Positions 23,579 through 33,556 are shown, counted from the stretch's first letter. The stretch: 64,000 bases of DNA from Bifidobacterium ramosum (GCF_009299505.1 NZ_WBSM01000008.1:107256-171255), one strand, 5' to 3'. Notes: generated by a model from the sequence alone, not told the origin. Made by a program: numbers and translations.

Positions 23579-25073
23579 ACCCAATCGCCTCCAGGTTCTT
23601 TTTGATTTCGGCTTGCAGTCGGTTGGATTCCTCGAAGCATTTGGCGAGTTCACCGGTCAGACGTTTCATCTTCTCATCGAATGGCTCATCGTCCTCTTCC
23701 TGTTCGGCGATGCCGACATAGCGGCCCGGCGTAAGAATGAAATCCTGTTTGGCGATATCCTCGATAGACACCGCCGCGGAGAAGCCTTTCTCCTCTTCCA
23801 ATGTTCCGTCACGGAATGCATCAAATGTGGAGGCGATCTTCTGAATGTCCTCATCGGTCAGCGTCCGCTGCGAACGACTGATCATCGTGCCCATGTTGCG
23901 CGCGTCCACGAACAATGTCTTGGAATCGACAGGGCGCCCTTTGCGCAAGAACCACAGGCATACCGGAATCTGCGTGGAGAAGAACAGCTGCGTCGGCATG
24001 GCAACGATGCCTTCCACCAGCCCGGCGTTGACGATGTTCTTGCGAATCTCGCCCTCGTTGTTCGTCTGGGATGACAACGAGCCATTGGCGAGCACCAAGC
24101 CGATACGGCCGGACTGCGATAGGTGGTGAATCATATGCTGCATCCACGCGAAGTTCGCATTGCTCTCGGGTGGCACACCGTATTCCCAGCGCGGGTCATC
24201 CTTGAGCTTGTCTCCGCCCCAGTCGGACAGGTTGAACGGCGGGTTGGCGAGAATATAGTCGAACCGTTCGGTGCGGTGCAGATCGTTGAAGAACGTATCG
24301 TCGTTCTTCGGGCCAAGGTCAGCGTCGATTCCACGAATGGCAAGGTTCATCGTGGCCATCTTCCATGTGGTCGGGTTGGACTCCTGACCATAAACGGAGA
24401 TGTTGTTGATGTTGCCCTGGTGGTTACGCACGAACTCGGCGGACTGCACGAACATGCCGCCGGAACCGCACGCAGGATCGTAGACACGCCCCTTGAACGG
24501 TTCAAGCACGTTCACCAGCGTCTTCACTACGCATTTCGGCGTGTAGAACTCGCCGGCGTTCTTACCTTCCTGAGATGCGAACTGAGACAGGCAATACTCG
24601 TAGGTACGGCCAAGCAGATCGTGGGTGTCGCCGTTCTCGGCCATCTTCACATTGGTGAACAGGTCGACCACTTCCCCAAGCCGGCGCTTGTCCAGTTCGG
24701 GACGCGCGAAATTCTTGGGCAGCACGCCCTTGAGCTTCTTGTTCTCCTGCTCGATCAGCCTCATCGACTCATCAATGATCTTGCCAACTTCGGGCGTATG
24801 AGCAGCCGCTGCCACGACTTCCCATCGAGCTTCCTTCGGCACCCAGAAGATGTTCTCGGATGTGTATTCGTCGCGATCCTCCTCGAATCCTTCTCCTTCG
24901 GCCACCAGTTCGGCGTGCTTGGCTTCGAAGTTGTCCGAAATGTACTTGAGGAAGATCAGCCCCAGCACAACGTTCTTGTACTCGGATGCGTCGATGTTGC
25001 CACGTAATTTGCAGGCCGCATCCCAGATCTGTTCCTCGAATCCGAGAGCTTTGGTGCTTGTTTTCTTCGCCAT
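23568..25073 (-). CDS. hsdM: HsdM, type I restriction-modification DNA methyltransferase
   Basis: A 501-residue N6-adenine methyltransferase. The N-terminal HsdM bundle (FEEQIWDAACKLRGNIDASEYKNVVLGLIFLKYISDNF) is followed by motif I VYDPACGSGGMFVQ (~200-213) and the catalytic NPPF motif IV in YILANPPFNLSDWG (~280-293). It uses S-adenosylmethionine to modify the target chosen by HsdS and forms the M2S core. Its ATG lies four bases after the hsdR stop, with the ribosome site inside hsdR, and its end overlaps the hsdM-linked hsdS, giving one hsdRMS transcript. Confidence 0.97.
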   Translation of the reverse strand: MAKKTSTKALGFEEQIWDAACKLRGNIDASEYKNVVLGLIFLKYISDNFEAKHAELVAEGEGFEEDRDEYTSENIFWVPKEARWEVVAAAAHTPEVGKIIDESMRLIEQENKKLKGVLPKNFARPELDKRRLGEVVDLFTNVKMAENGDTHDLLGRTYEYCLSQFASQEGKNAGEFYTPKCVVKTLVNVLEPFKGRVYDPACGSGGMFVQSAEFVRNHQGNINNISVYGQESNPTTWKMATMNLAIRGIDADLGPKNDDTFFNDLHRTERFDYILANPPFNLSDWGGDKLKDDPRWEYGVPPESNANFAWMQHMIHHLSQSGRIGLVLANGSLSSQTNNEGEIRKNIVNAGLVEGIVAMPTQLFFSTQIPVCLWFLRKGRPVDSKTLFVDARNMGTMISRSQRTLTDEDIQKIASTFDAFRDGTLEEEKGFSAAVSIEDIAKQDFILTPGRYVGIAEQEEDDEPFDEKMKRLTGELAKCFEESNRLQAEIKKNLEAIGYEL

Positions 25074-25076
25074 GAA

Positions 25077-28000
25077 TCAGTTTCCCTCTCCGTAGTCAGC
25101 CCACAATTCGCACTGCTGCATGACCGTGTCGATCGCGTCCGGCACCTCGTCCGGCGGATACTTATGCTTTTTCAGCAATCGTTTGATCGAACGGCGCATG
25201 CGGGCGCGGGCGTCCTCTTTCTTCTGCCAGTCTATCGTGCGGTTCTTGCGCAGCGTGTCGGTCAGTTCCCGGGTGATGGCGACCAACTCGTCGTTGTCGT
25301 AGAAGTCCTTGATGGCCTGTGGTTTGGTAAGCGCATCATAGAAGGCAAGTTCTTCATCATCTAGGCCGAGCGTCTTGCCTTCTTGTCGAGCGGCCATGAT
25401 CTCCTTGGCCATGTCAAGCAGTTGCTGGATGACTTCAGCGTTGGTGAGCATGCCGTTGAGATACGCGTTGACCGACTGCTGCAGCATTTCGGAGAATTTG
25501 CCGGCCTTGACGACGCTCTTCTTACGATATGCCTTGACCTGATCGTCAATGAGCTTGTGCAGCAACTCGACGGCGAGATTCTTCTGCTTCATCTGCGCTA
25601 CTTCGGCAAGGAACGACTCATCAAACAGCGACACTTCGACGTTCCGATCTTCAAACAGATCGATGACGCCTTCATTATGCACGCCCTGTTCCATGATGGC
25701 GGCGATGCGCTTGTTGACTTCGCCTAGCGACATACGAGGATTGCCGGGATTCGTGTTCAGTACTTTGAGCAGCTGAGTGCGCAACACATCGATGTAGGCT
25801 TCCTCAAGTTTGAGATCGTCGGGCACCATGCTTCTGCACAGGCCGAACGCCTGAGCCATCTCCTTGGCGCATTTCACAAAGTCCTTGCGATCCTTCTCAC
25901 GCTCGGGATCAAGCAGATAATCCGCGCCATCGGCGATGACCTCGGCCATCTGTTCCGCGGAATCGGTATGGATGCGCTGTTGATAGTCCAATCCATGCAG
26001 GAAATCACGACAGGCACCGAGTTTGTCGAGAAACAACGGGTAGGCGGTATCGGCCACGTTCATATCGCCATAGCGTTCGCGGTCTCGCTTGGTATAATCA
26101 TGCATCGCGCGCTTCAATGCCCCGGCGATACCGATGTAATCAACGATCAGTCCGCCTTCCTTGCCCTTGTAGACGCGGTTCACTCGCGCGACGGCCTGCA
26201 TAAGATTATGGCCCTTCATAGGCTTGTATACGTACATTGTGGACAGTGACGGCACATCGAAACCGGTCAGCCACATATCCACCACGATGGCGATTTTGAA
26301 CGGATCGTCGTCATCCTTGAACCGCTTGGCGAGCGCAAGCTTATGCGCCTTGTTACCGATGATGGTATGCCATTCCTCCGGGTCCTGATTGGATGAGGTC
26401 ATCACAACATGCACTTTGTCCTTCCACTGCGGTCGCAGCTCGAGGAACTTGTCATACATCTTCATGGCGGTCGTTCTGGAATATGCGACCACCAGCGCTT
26501 TACCGGTCAGTTCATCCGCGCGGTTTTCCTCATAATGGTGCACAATATCGCGGCACAGTGAATCGATGGTCTCCGACGCACCCAATACGCTGTCCAAGGT
26601 CGCCAGATCATGCTTGCTGCGGTCAATGGCCAGTTCATCAACATCGTCGGCGATGTTCGCGTATTCCTCATCCAGCTTCTGCAGTACGTTTTCATCCAGT
26701 TTGAGGGCCACGACACGGCTCTCGTAAAACACCGGACGCGTGGCACCATCTTCGACCGATTGCGTCATGTCGTAGACATCCACATAATCGCCGAATATCT
26801 CGCGTGTGGATTTGTCCTGCGTTTCAATCGGCGTGCCGGTGAATCCGATGTACGAGGCGTTCGGCAACGCCTGACGAACTTTCAGAGCATCACCTATCGA
26901 ATGGCTGCCGTCCGCATGCAATTTTACTTGGAGGCCATACTGACTGCGATGGGCCTCATCCGCCATCACCACGATGTCCCTACGATCGGAGAGCGATTCG
27001 TCCGATTCGCTGAATTTCTGCATCGTAGTGAATACGATGCCGTTGGCTTCCCGATTGTTCAGCAATTCGATAAGGTTGGACCGGCTAGTCGCCTGCTGTG
27101 GAGTCTGGCGTAGGAAATCTTTACATTTCGCGAACTGGCCATAAAGTTGGCCATCAAGATCAGTACGATCGGTAGTCACCACAATGGTGGGGCTACCCAC
27201 CTGTTCCCGCAAAAGATGAGCGTAGAACACCATCGATAGCGACTTGCCGGAGCCTTGGGTATGCCAGAACACACCGGCTTTGCCATCGGTGCTCATGGCA
27301 TGCAATGTGCTTTCGATGGCCTTGTGCACACCGAAATACTGATGATACGCCGCGAGAATCTTCGCGGTTCCATCCTCGGATTTCGAGAAGCAGATGAAAT
27401 TACGGAGGATGTCAAGCAGTCGTTCCTTGGGAAGCATGCCGTCAAGCATGGTCGTCCATCGGACAGGTTTCCCGGTGCTGATCTTCGAATAATCTCCATC
27501 AGCCGTCTTCCATTGCATGAACCGGTCTTCGTTGGCGGTGATGGTGCCCACACGAGTGTCGGCCATATCGGTCATTACGCAAAACGCGTTGTATACGAAC
27601 AACGTCGGAATGACCTTCATGTAATTACGCAACTGTCGATAGGCGTCTGACGCATCAACGTTTTCCCTCGACGGTGATTTCAGTTCGAATATCACCATCG
27701 GCATGCCGTTGATGAAGATGATCAGATCAGGACGTTTCTCTTCATACTCGACGTAGGTCCACTGATTGACCACCGTGAACGTGTTCCGCTCAGGATGATC
27801 GAAATCTACGATTTTGATATGGTCAGATACGGTGTTCTCTCCATCAAAATACGAGACATCAATGCCGGACTGCATGTAGTCCGTGAACTCTACGTTGCGG
27901 GATAACAGATCAATACCTTCGACATTGGCAACCCTGCGCAACGCTTCCTCGATGGCGGCCGGATGGGCTTGAGGATTGATTCGTTGAAGAGATGATTCAA

Positions 28001-28181
28001 GGACACCAGGCAACATCACGTCCCGATATGAGTCATCGGTACGACTGACATCCGGACCATACAGATAGTCATATCCCAAGGTTTTGAGATGACCGATAAT
28101 TGCCCGTTCGAATACGTTTTCATCAAATAAAGAGCGACTGCTACTGCCATCATCTACATATGCAACACCATTGTTAGTCAT
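25077..28181 (-). CDS. hsdR: HsdR, type I restriction subunit (nuclease and translocase)
   Basis: A 1034-residue motor-nuclease. The N-terminal PD-(D/E)xK nuclease motif is seen in RPDLIIFINGMPMVIFELKSPS (~150-172). The SF2 motor has Walker A HTQGSGKSLSMV (~310), DEAH-type motif II VVMADEAHRSQYG (~410), motif III FTGTPIE and motif VI-like QAVARVNRVYKGKEGG (~690). It translocates DNA and cuts unmodified targets far from the site. The start at 28181 has AAGGAG six bases upstream; the frame to 28205 does not. It is the first gene of hsdRMS and looks intact, so loss of restriction could be lethal or beneficial depending on the HsdS state. Confidence 0.96.
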   Translation of the reverse strand: MTNNGVAYVDDGSSSRSLFDENVFERAIIGHLKTLGYDYLYGPDVSRTDDSYRDVMLPGVLESSLQRINPQAHPAAIEEALRRVANVEGIDLLSRNVEFTDYMQSGIDVSYFDGENTVSDHIKIVDFDHPERNTFTVVNQWTYVEYEEKRPDLIIFINGMPMVIFELKSPSRENVDASDAYRQLRNYMKVIPTLFVYNAFCVMTDMADTRVGTITANEDRFMQWKTADGDYSKISTGKPVRWTTMLDGMLPKERLLDILRNFICFSKSEDGTAKILAAYHQYFGVHKAIESTLHAMSTDGKAGVFWHTQGSGKSLSMVFYAHLLREQVGSPTIVVTTDRTDLDGQLYGQFAKCKDFLRQTPQQATSRSNLIELLNNREANGIVFTTMQKFSESDESLSDRRDIVVMADEAHRSQYGLQVKLHADGSHSIGDALKVRQALPNASYIGFTGTPIETQDKSTREIFGDYVDVYDMTQSVEDGATRPVFYESRVVALKLDENVLQKLDEEYANIADDVDELAIDRSKHDLATLDSVLGASETIDSLCRDIVHHYEENRADELTGKALVVAYSRTTAMKMYDKFLELRPQWKDKVHVVMTSSNQDPEEWHTIIGNKAHKLALAKRFKDDDDPFKIAIVVDMWLTGFDVPSLSTMYVYKPMKGHNLMQAVARVNRVYKGKEGGLIVDYIGIAGALKRAMHDYTKRDRERYGDMNVADTAYPLFLDKLGACRDFLHGLDYQQRIHTDSAEQMAEVIADGADYLLDPEREKDRKDFVKCAKEMAQAFGLCRSMVPDDLKLEEAYIDVLRTQLLKVLNTNPGNPRMSLGEVNKRIAAIMEQGVHNEGVIDLFEDRNVEVSLFDESFLAEVAQMKQKNLAVELLHKLIDDQVKAYRKKSVVKAGKFSEMLQQSVNAYLNGMLTNAEVIQQLLDMAKEIMAARQEGKTLGLDDEELAFYDALTKPQAIKDFYDNDELVAITRELTDTLRKNRTIDWQKKEDARARMRRSIKRLLKKHKYPPDEVPDAIDTVMQQCELWADYGEGN

Positions 28182-28217
28182 TGCAGACTCCTTCATCGTT
28201 CTCACACACGACCAATA

Positions 28218-28261
28218 TGATACCTGCTCACGCCAATCGATAATGGCACGAGCAGGTATCA
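28218..28261. terminator. Inverted repeat between mfd and hsdR
   Basis: TGATACCTGCTC (28218-28229) and GAGCAGGTATCA (28250-28261) form a perfect 12-base stem with an inner CGCCA/TGGC pairing. It follows the mfd stop and precedes hsdR; no clear T-run, so it may be a terminator, an operator or the edge of the R-M island. Confidence 0.5.
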
Positions 28262-28272
28262 GCTGCAGAGTT

Positions 28273-31200
28273 TTACTTCTTCTTCGGCGTCCACGCGAAG
28301 TCGTTGAGCAGGTCGTTGGTCCAGTCCATGACCAGGTCGCCGCTCATGGGGCCGGAGCCGAGCGAGCCGGCGAACGGCGACGGGATCAGGTACGTGTGCG
28401 TGACCGGCCGATACTGGGCGCCCTTGTAGATGCGGTTGATGCGCATCTGGATGGATTCGGGCGGGTCGATCCTGCCGACGCGCACGTTGCGCCCTTGCGC
28501 GATGATCTCCGAGATGCCGAGTTTGCGCGCCCTCATACGCAGCCGCGCCACGCCGAACAGCATCTCGAACTCCTCCGGCAGCTTGCCGTAGCGGTCCGTG
28601 AGCTCCTCGGCCAGATCGTGCAGGTCGTCCTCGGTGTGGGCGGCGGCGAGCTTACGGTACGCCTCGAGCCGCAGCTTGTCGGAGTCGATGTAGTCCACCG
28701 GAATCGACGCCTCGATCGGCAGGTCGATGGTCACGGCCAGCGGCTCGACGCTCTCCTCGGGCGCCTTGTACGCCTCGACGGCCTCGGAGACCATGCGGAT
28801 GTACAGGTCGAAGCCGACGCCTTCGATGTGACCGGACTGCTCGTCGCCGAGCAGGTTGCCGGTGCCGCGCAGCTCGAGATCCTTCATGGCCACGTCGAAG
28901 CCGGAACCGAGCGCCGTGTTCTGCGCGATGGTGGCGAGACGGTCGTGCGACTGCTGAGTCATCGGCTTGGTCGGATCATAGAGGAAGTACGCGTACGCGC
29001 GCTCCCGGCCGCGGCCGACGCGTCCGCGCAGCTGGTGCAGCTGCGACAGACCGAACTTGTCGGCATGATCGACGATGAGCGTGTTCGCGTTCGAGATATC
29101 CAAACCGGTTTCGATGATCGTCGTGCACACGAGCACGTCGATGTCGCGGTGCCAGAAATCGCGGATGATCTGGTCGAGCTGCTTCTCCCCCATCTTGCCG
29201 TGCGCGATGCCGACGCGCGCCTCGGGCACGAGCTCGTGGATCTTCGCCGCGGTCTTGGAAATGTCCTGCACGCGGTTGTGCACGAAGAACACCTGACCGC
29301 CGCGCAGCAGCTCGCGCCGTACGGCCGCAGTGACCTGTGCGTCCTCGTACGCGCCGACGTACGTGAGCACCGGCAGACGGTCCTCGGGCGGGGTCGCGAG
29401 CGTCGACATCTCGCGGATGCCGGTCACGGCCATCTCGAGCGTGCGTGGGATAGGCGTCGCGGACAGGCTCAGCACGTCCACGTTCGTGCGCAGCGCCTTG
29501 AGCGTCTCCTTGTGTTCGACGCCGAAGCGCTGCTCCTCGTCGATGATGACGAGGCCAAGATCCTTGAACTTGATCTTCGGGTTCAACAGCTTGTGCGTGC
29601 CGATCACCACGTCGACCGCGCCGGATTCGAGCCCTTCGATCGTCTCGTTGATCTCCTTGGTCGTCTGGAAACGGCTCATCGCCGCGACCGTGACCGGGAA
29701 ACCCTCATACCGTTCGGAGAACGTCTCGTAATGCTGTTGGACGAGCAGCGTGGTCGGCACGAGCACGGCCACCTGCTTGCCGTCCTGGATCGCCTTGAAC
29801 GCGGCGCGTACGGCGATCTCGGTCTTGCCGAAGCCGACGTCGCCGCAGATCAGACGGTCCATCGGCACCGGCTTCTCCATGTCGGCCTTGACCTCGTCGA
29901 TCGTGGTGAGCTGATCGGCCGTCTCCTGATACGGGAACGCGTCCTCCAGCTCCTTCTGCCACGGGGTGTCCGGGCTGAACGCGAAGCCGGGCGTGCGCTG
30001 TCGCGCCGAATACAGTTTGACCAGATCCTCGGCGATCTCGTGCACGTGCTTGCGCGCCTTCGCCTTGGTTTCGGCCCAGTCGGAGCCGCCGAGCTTGTTG
30101 AGTTTGGGGACCTCCGCGCCGATGTACTTGCTGACGAGGTCGAGCTGGTCGGTGGGGATGAACAGTTTGTCGGCCGGGGCGCCGCGTTTGCTCGGCGCGT
30201 ATTCGATGACGAGGTATTCGCGTGTGGTCTTGTTCGTGCCGGAGCCGATCTCGCGCTGTTTCATGCCGACGAACCGGCCGATGCCGTGCTGTTCGTGCAC
30301 GACGAAATCGCCGGGCTTCAGTTCCATCAGGTCGATGGCCTTGCGGCGGCGTTTCGGTGTTTTCGCGACGCCGGCGGCGGACGAGCGGCCGGTCAGGTCG
30401 CGTTCGGTGAGCAGCGCGGTTTTCGCGGCGGTGTCGACGAAGCCGTCGACGGCCTGCGACCGGATCGTGTCGAAGCTGGCGATGCCGGTCTCGTTGATCG
30501 CGCGCTTGAGTCGTGCGAGCGTGCCCTGCGCGGCGGCGGTGACGGTGACGTGGTATCCGGCGTCGATGAGGCCTTCGATGCCGGCGGCGGCCTTCGCCTC
30601 GTCGCCGCGGTATTCGCCGGGGTTCTGCGCGGCGAGCTGCACATGGTTCGGCATGGTCGTGTCCACGCCGAAGCTGGACAGCTTCCACACGTCGTGATCC
30701 GAATACTCAAGCCCGTTGATCGTCTCTTCGAAGTCGAGGAAACTGGCCTGGTCAAACGTGATCGGCGCGCCGGCGCCGTGTCCGGCGGCGGCGACATGCC
30801 AACTGGCGGCGAGGAATTCGTTCGCGGTTTTCGCGAGGTCCTCGGCGGCGCGGCGTAGTTTCTCGGGATCGGACAGCATGACGATCGCATGCCGGTCGAT
30901 CATGCCGGCGATCGGCTCCATGTCGTCGATGAGCGCGGGCATGAGCGATTCCATGCCTTCGACGGGGATCGCGTTGGCAATGGATTCGAACATGTCGTCG
31001 GCGTTCGGAATTTGCCCGATGAGGCTCTTCGCGCGATCGCGCACGGCCTGTGTGAGCTGCAGTTCGCGGCAGGGCGTCGCCCAGATGGTGTGCATGCCGT
31101 TGCCGTACGTGCGCTGGTCGGAGGCGTGGAACTCCCTGATCGTGTCGATTTCGTCGCCGAAGAACTCGATGCGCACCGGGTGTGGCGCGGTGGGCGGGAA

Positions 31201-31851
31201 GACGTCGATGATGCCACCGCGCACGGCGAATTCGCCGCGGTCCATGACGAGATCGACGCGCGTATACGCGTTTTCGACGAGCCGCCGGGACGCCTCGTCG
31301 AGCGACAGTTCCTCACCTTGCGTGAACACGAGCGGCTCAACGTCGCCGAGTCCCTTGACGACCGGCTGGATGAGCGAACGCACCGGCATGACGAGGATGC
31401 GGATCGGCCCGAACATCGGATCGGTGTCGCTCGGGTGCGTAAGCCGGCGGAAGACGGCCATGCGGCTGGCAACAGTGTCGGCGCGCGGGCTCAGACGCTC
31501 GTGCGGCAGGGTCTCCCATGCCTCGAGCTGGGCGATCTCGTTCGGATCGCCGTCATACCAGGAGCGCAACGCGTTCACGGTCTCTTCGGCTTCACGCCCG
31601 GAGGCGACGACGAGTACGACCGGCGCGCGGCGCGCGGCCACTGCGGCGGCCAGTGCCGGGCGTAGGCCTTCCGGTATGCCGATGGTGATGGCGGGGTCGA
31701 TGTCCTTGCCGGTCACGGCGTCGATGTCGCCGACGATCAGTCCGTGGAACTGAGGGTCGCTGCCGAGCGCGTCGAGGATGCCGGTCAGCGATCCGTCGGT
31801 CGGCATGACGCCGTTCGATGTCCCGCGCGTCTGCGCTGCGTCAGCGGCCAT
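28273..31851 (-). CDS. mfd: Transcription-repair coupling factor Mfd
   Basis: A 1192-residue SF2 translocase that removes stalled RNA polymerase and recruits UvrA. It has the UvrB-like N-terminal module (VLVVASGREAEETVNALRSW ... RGGIIDVFPPTAPHPVRIEFFGDEIDTIREF), the RNA-polymerase-interacting domain (LKPGDFVVHEQHGIGRFVGMKQRE), motor motifs GDVGFGKTEIAVRAAFKAI and VIIDEEQRFGVEHKE, LSATPIPRTLEMA, QLRGRVGRGRERAYAYF and the C-terminal TRCF domain. The start at 31851 has GGAGAAG and overlaps the pth stop by 11 bases; the ATG at 31911 lies well inside pth. Confidence 0.96.
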   Translation of the reverse strand: MAADAAQTRGTSNGVMPTDGSLTGILDALGSDPQFHGLIVGDIDAVTGKDIDPAITIGIPEGLRPALAAAVAARRAPVVLVVASGREAEETVNALRSWYDGDPNEIAQLEAWETLPHERLSPRADTVASRMAVFRRLTHPSDTDPMFGPIRILVMPVRSLIQPVVKGLGDVEPLVFTQGEELSLDEASRRLVENAYTRVDLVMDRGEFAVRGGIIDVFPPTAPHPVRIEFFGDEIDTIREFHASDQRTYGNGMHTIWATPCRELQLTQAVRDRAKSLIGQIPNADDMFESIANAIPVEGMESLMPALIDDMEPIAGMIDRHAIVMLSDPEKLRRAAEDLAKTANEFLAASWHVAAAGHGAGAPITFDQASFLDFEETINGLEYSDHDVWKLSSFGVDTTMPNHVQLAAQNPGEYRGDEAKAAAGIEGLIDAGYHVTVTAAAQGTLARLKRAINETGIASFDTIRSQAVDGFVDTAAKTALLTERDLTGRSSAAGVAKTPKRRRKAIDLMELKPGDFVVHEQHGIGRFVGMKQREIGSGTNKTTREYLVIEYAPSKRGAPADKLFIPTDQLDLVSKYIGAEVPKLNKLGGSDWAETKAKARKHVHEIAEDLVKLYSARQRTPGFAFSPDTPWQKELEDAFPYQETADQLTTIDEVKADMEKPVPMDRLICGDVGFGKTEIAVRAAFKAIQDGKQVAVLVPTTLLVQQHYETFSERYEGFPVTVAAMSRFQTTKEINETIEGLESGAVDVVIGTHKLLNPKIKFKDLGLVIIDEEQRFGVEHKETLKALRTNVDVLSLSATPIPRTLEMAVTGIREMSTLATPPEDRLPVLTYVGAYEDAQVTAAVRRELLRGGQVFFVHNRVQDISKTAAKIHELVPEARVGIAHGKMGEKQLDQIIRDFWHRDIDVLVCTTIIETGLDISNANTLIVDHADKFGLSQLHQLRGRVGRGRERAYAYFLYDPTKPMTQQSHDRLATIAQNTALGSGFDVAMKDLELRGTGNLLGDEQSGHIEGVGFDLYIRMVSEAVEAYKAPEESVEPLAVTIDLPIEASIPVDYIDSDKLRLEAYRKLAAAHTEDDLHDLAEELTDRYGKLPEEFEMLFGVARLRMRARKLGISEIIAQGRNVRVGRIDPPESIQMRINRIYKGAQYRPVTHTYLIPSPFAGSLGSGPMSGDLVMDWTNDLLNDFAWTPKKK

Positions 31852-32440
31852 TGAACTTCTCCTGGGTCTTCGCGAGTCCGTTGAAGATAATGTCCTCGGC
31901 GGCGTCCGCACCGTCCATGAGGAATTCGGGCAGTTGTTTGCGCTGGTCGGGGCCGAAGCCGCCGAGCACCCAGTTGATGGTGTTGTCGTGCGCGTTGGCG
32001 CCGCGCTTCGCGTGGCCGACGCCCATGCGCACGCGCGCGTACTTCGGCGTGTTCAGCGCCTTGTCGATGGATTTGATGCCGTTGTGGCCGCCGGCCGATC
32101 CGCCGGCCTTGACCTTGATGCGGCCGAATTCGAGGTCCATGTCGTCATGGATGACGACAATGTGGTCGGGCTGGATCTGATAGTAGGCGCTGATCGAGGC
32201 GACCGCGTTGCCCGAATCGTTCATGTAGGTGAGCGGCTTGGCGAGGAAGAACTTGACGGTGCGGCCCTGCAGGTTCATCGCGCCCTTCCCGAGCATGGCG
32301 AGCCCCTTATGGTCGGAGAACGCGACGGACCAGCGTTCGGCGAGTACATCGGCGGTCATGAAGCCCATGTTGTGCCGCGTGTCCTCGTACTTCTTGCCCG
32401 GATTGCCCAGTCCTACGATCAGCCAAAAATCAGATGCCAT
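31841..32440 (-). CDS. pth: Peptidyl-tRNA hydrolase
   Basis: A 199-residue Pth, which releases peptides from peptidyl-tRNA dropped by ribosomes. Family hallmarks are WLIVGLGNPGKKYEDTRHNMGFM (catalytic His in TRHN), FFLAKPLTYMNDSGNAV and VIHDDMDLEFGRIKVKAGGSAGGHNGIKSI. It is directly coupled to mfd by an overlap. Upstream lies a 500-base gene-free region containing an array of five hairpins, which would be transcribed into or just before its leader. Confidence 0.96.
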   Translation of the reverse strand: MASDFWLIVGLGNPGKKYEDTRHNMGFMTADVLAERWSVAFSDHKGLAMLGKGAMNLQGRTVKFFLAKPLTYMNDSGNAVASISAYYQIQPDHIVVIHDDMDLEFGRIKVKAGGSAGGHNGIKSIDKALNTPKYARVRMGVGHAKRGANAHDNTINWVLGGFGPDQRKQLPEFLMDGADAAEDIIFNGLAKTQEKFNGR

Positions 32441-32587
32441 TGCCCTGTTCCTTCGTGTTCCCTTGTCATCGTTCCACCGTCCATCACGGCATTGCCGTCA
32501 CGGTGTTCGACCGTACGCAAACACACGAATCATACCCGTTCCCGCCGTCATCGGCGGCATCCGCGGTGAGATCACCGGCCCGGCGAG

Positions 32588-32834
32588 GTCACGCGATGGC
32601 ATATCGGCGTCGTTTTCCCATCGCGTGACCGTATATCTGGGTCACACGATGGTAATTCCGGCGCGTTTGCCATCGCGTGACCAGCGATATCGTCACGCGA
32701 CGGCATTGACACGATACTCTGCCGTCGCGTGACCGTGTATTGAGGTCACACGATGGAAGATCGTCCCCGTTTTGCCATCCCGTGACTCACAGCCGATCAC
32801 GCGATGGAAAAACAGCGTCATTTCCATCGCGTGG
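32588..32834. repeat. Tandem array of five hairpin repeats
   Basis: The 507-base gap between pth and the next gene holds five units, each an inverted pair of 11-12 bases around a 16-18-base loop: GTCACGCGATGG/CCATCGCGTGAC at 32588-32629; GTCACACGATGG/CCATCGCGTGAC at 32641-32681; GTCACGCGACGG/CCGTCGCGTGAC at 32692-32733; GTCACACGATGG/CCATCCCGTGAC at 32745-32786; ATCACGCGATGG/CCATCGCGTGG at 32796-32834. Units start 51-53 bases apart. In unit 3 both arms change together (ATGG to ACGG, CCAT to CCGT), a compensatory change. Loops are unrelated to each other. A further GTCACGTGAC is at 32895-32904. No open frame or promoter explains the region. Confidence 0.85.
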
Positions 32835-32947
32835 CCTCCCCTCCCCCGCACCGGCCAGATCAGGCCCGACCAGCCAGCCGAGGAACAGGACCGTCACGTG
32901 ACCCCACTCACCAGACGTATCAGGACGGCCGCACAGGACCGAACCTG

Positions 32948-33472
32948 TCACAGCTTCTTGTACCAGTAGCTCATGTCGTGGAGCGTATCGTCGCCGGCGG
33001 TAGTCACGGCGGCCGGCAACAGGCCGAACCGGGTGAAGCCGAACCTGCGCATGAGCGCGACCGAGCCGGCGTTGTCGGCGTAGATGATGGCCGCAGCGTG
33101 GCGGAACCCGCGCGCGACGGCGGCGTCGAGCAGCCAGGAGACCATCGCCGTGCCGAGTCCCTGCCGGTGATATTCGCCGGCGATGTAGTAGCTCAGTTCG
33201 GTGACGCCGTCGTAGCCGGCGCGCTGATGGAACTTCGACAGCGAGCCGAAGCCGGCGGTCGTGCGTTCGCCGGTCGCCGTATCGATCGCGTCGATGACGA
33301 CGACCGGATACTTCGTCCGCGGGCTGTGCGAGTCGACCCATGCGCGACGCATCTCCAGCGACACCGGTTCGAGATCGGCGGACGCGCCGCCTCGGATGAC
33401 CGCTTCGTTGTAGATGTCGGTGATGGCCTGCAGATCGGCGTCCTCAGCGGGACGAATCTCATAGTTCAGCAT
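32948..33472 (-). CDS. GNAT N-acetyltransferase (phosphinothricin-acetyltransferase-like)
   Basis: A 174-residue acyltransferase: YEIRPAEDADLQAITDIYNEAV opens the fold, followed by VTELSYYIAGEYHRQGLGTAMVSWLLDAAVARG (acetyl-CoA loop R/Q-x-x-G-L/x-G) and the C-terminal DNAGSVALMRRFGFTRFGLLP. This is the arrangement of the Pat/YncA subgroup that acetylates methionine-sulfone-like or phosphinothricin-like amines, but the true substrate is unknown. I use the ATG at 33472. It is monocistronic between the hairpin array and the nucleoside hydrolase gene. Confidence 0.88.
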   Translation of the reverse strand: MLNYEIRPAEDADLQAITDIYNEAVIRGGASADLEPVSLEMRRAWVDSHSPRTKYPVVVIDAIDTATGERTTAGFGSLSKFHQRAGYDGVTELSYYIAGEYHRQGLGTAMVSWLLDAAVARGFRHAAAIIYADNAGSVALMRRFGFTRFGLLPAAVTTAGDDTLHDMSYWYKKL

Positions 33473-33556
33473 GTCTACCGACCATAGCACCCGGACACGC
33501 GGGCCGCACGGCACCGTATCACGCGCGCGACCGGGCATGCGGCAGGCCGGACGGCG

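Noticed and set aside
28171..30858. Long plus-strand open frame opposite mfd
   Set aside because: It is the GC-rich antisense frame of a gene with strong motifs; composition is Val/Arg/Asp-biased and shows no family signature. The same holds for long antisense frames opposite the phosphoesterase, enolase, UPF0182, the helicase and the nucleoside hydrolase.
32588..32834. CRISPR array
   Set aside because: Repeats are 12-base dyads in alternating orientation with 16-18-base loops; there is no constant 25-40-base direct repeat and no cas gene.
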